Assembly (NCBI GenBank): GCA_944391075.1
Contig: CALXSG010000009.1
Coordinates: forward strand, 1-49,285
Origin: an uncultured Rickettsiales bacterium
GTDB lineage: Bacteria; Pseudomonadota; Alphaproteobacteria; Rickettsiales; UBA1997
Direction of reading: 5' to 3'
DNA: 49,285 nt
A program made the translations under genes and the position numbers. The number at the start of each line of letters is the position of its first letter. Within the stretch, counting starts at the first letter, position 1. Below, piece by piece: positions 49,220 to 49,285 of the stretch. Below the pieces are notes generated by a model, which was not told the origin of the DNA, ran no database searches, and saw only the letters and a program-made list of their open reading frames with translations.

Positions 49220-49238
49220 CCACCAGCTTAGCTGGTGG
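49220..49238 (+). terminator. GC-rich hairpin after the flavodoxin gene
   Basis: An 8-bp stem (CCACCAGC with GCTGGTGG) with loop TTA directly follows the flavodoxin stop. A short T-rich stretch follows. A second small stem, GGGC with GCCC, lies at 49251-49261. The DNA here is less AT-rich than the gene. It may be a terminator or the end of a mobile element that continues out of the window. Confidence 0.5.
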
Positions 49239-49285
49239 TTCTTCATTTTCGGGCATAGCCCTAATACTACTAGCAGCACCTCTAG

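Overview
The window is very AT-rich chromosomal DNA from a Gram-negative bacterium, most likely an alphaproteobacterium with a reduced or host-adapted genome (inference). The support is the gene order tRNA-Gly, tuf, tRNA-Trp, secE, nusG, rplK, rplA, rplJ, rplL, rpoB, rpoC. A Tol system, an MlaE-type permease, two outer-membrane barrel proteins and VirB10/VirB11 add to it. No species is claimed.

Layout. 1-2147 (-): 3'-truncated gene for an Asn-rich/Gln-rich protein with three diverged helical repeats. 2286-15348 (-): the information-processing block, rpoC back to EF-Tu, with tRNA-Trp and tRNA-Gly and a strong promoter at about 15420-15444. 15535-18350 (-): MlaE permease, TrpS and a small exported barrel protein. 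18351-19387: about 1 kb without genes, packed with dispersed palindromic repeats. 19388-22090 (-): autotransporter with Pmp-like GGAI/FxxN repeats. 22238-25834 (+): ndk, folD, ligA. 25890-27506 (+): unknown protein with a possible cysteine-protease/acetyltransferase-like centre. 27589-28881 (-): enolase. 29011-34686 (+): DOT1-like methyltransferase, XerC-type recombinase, VirB10, VirB11, CvpA-like protein, membrane-anchored lipase. 34690-41168 (-): IlvH-like protein, then the six-gene operon tolQ-tolR-tolA-tolB-(LptC-like)-ABC-F. 41263-47350 (-): a DXS-like enzyme and two operons of mostly exported redox/detoxification proteins. 47538-49210 (+): a 49-residue metallothionein-like protein, a CsoR-type metal repressor, a DUF1847-like protein and a membrane-anchored flavodoxin.

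How the parts fit. The first 15 kb is housekeeping. The accessory interest is in four places. (1) 41-49 kb holds an envelope-directed redox module with a shared pair of 22-bp-spaced direct repeats upstream of both minus-strand operons, next to a metal-response unit with a symmetric CsoR-like operator. (2) Two copies of a dispersed hairpin element, in the tuf/tRNA-Trp spacer and in the repeat region, keep the same fold through compensatory base changes. (3) An isolated virB10-virB11 pair lies 3 kb from a candidate effector. (4) A prion-like low-complexity protein carries an exact 78-bp internal duplication. All functional calls come from reading motifs; no database search was run.
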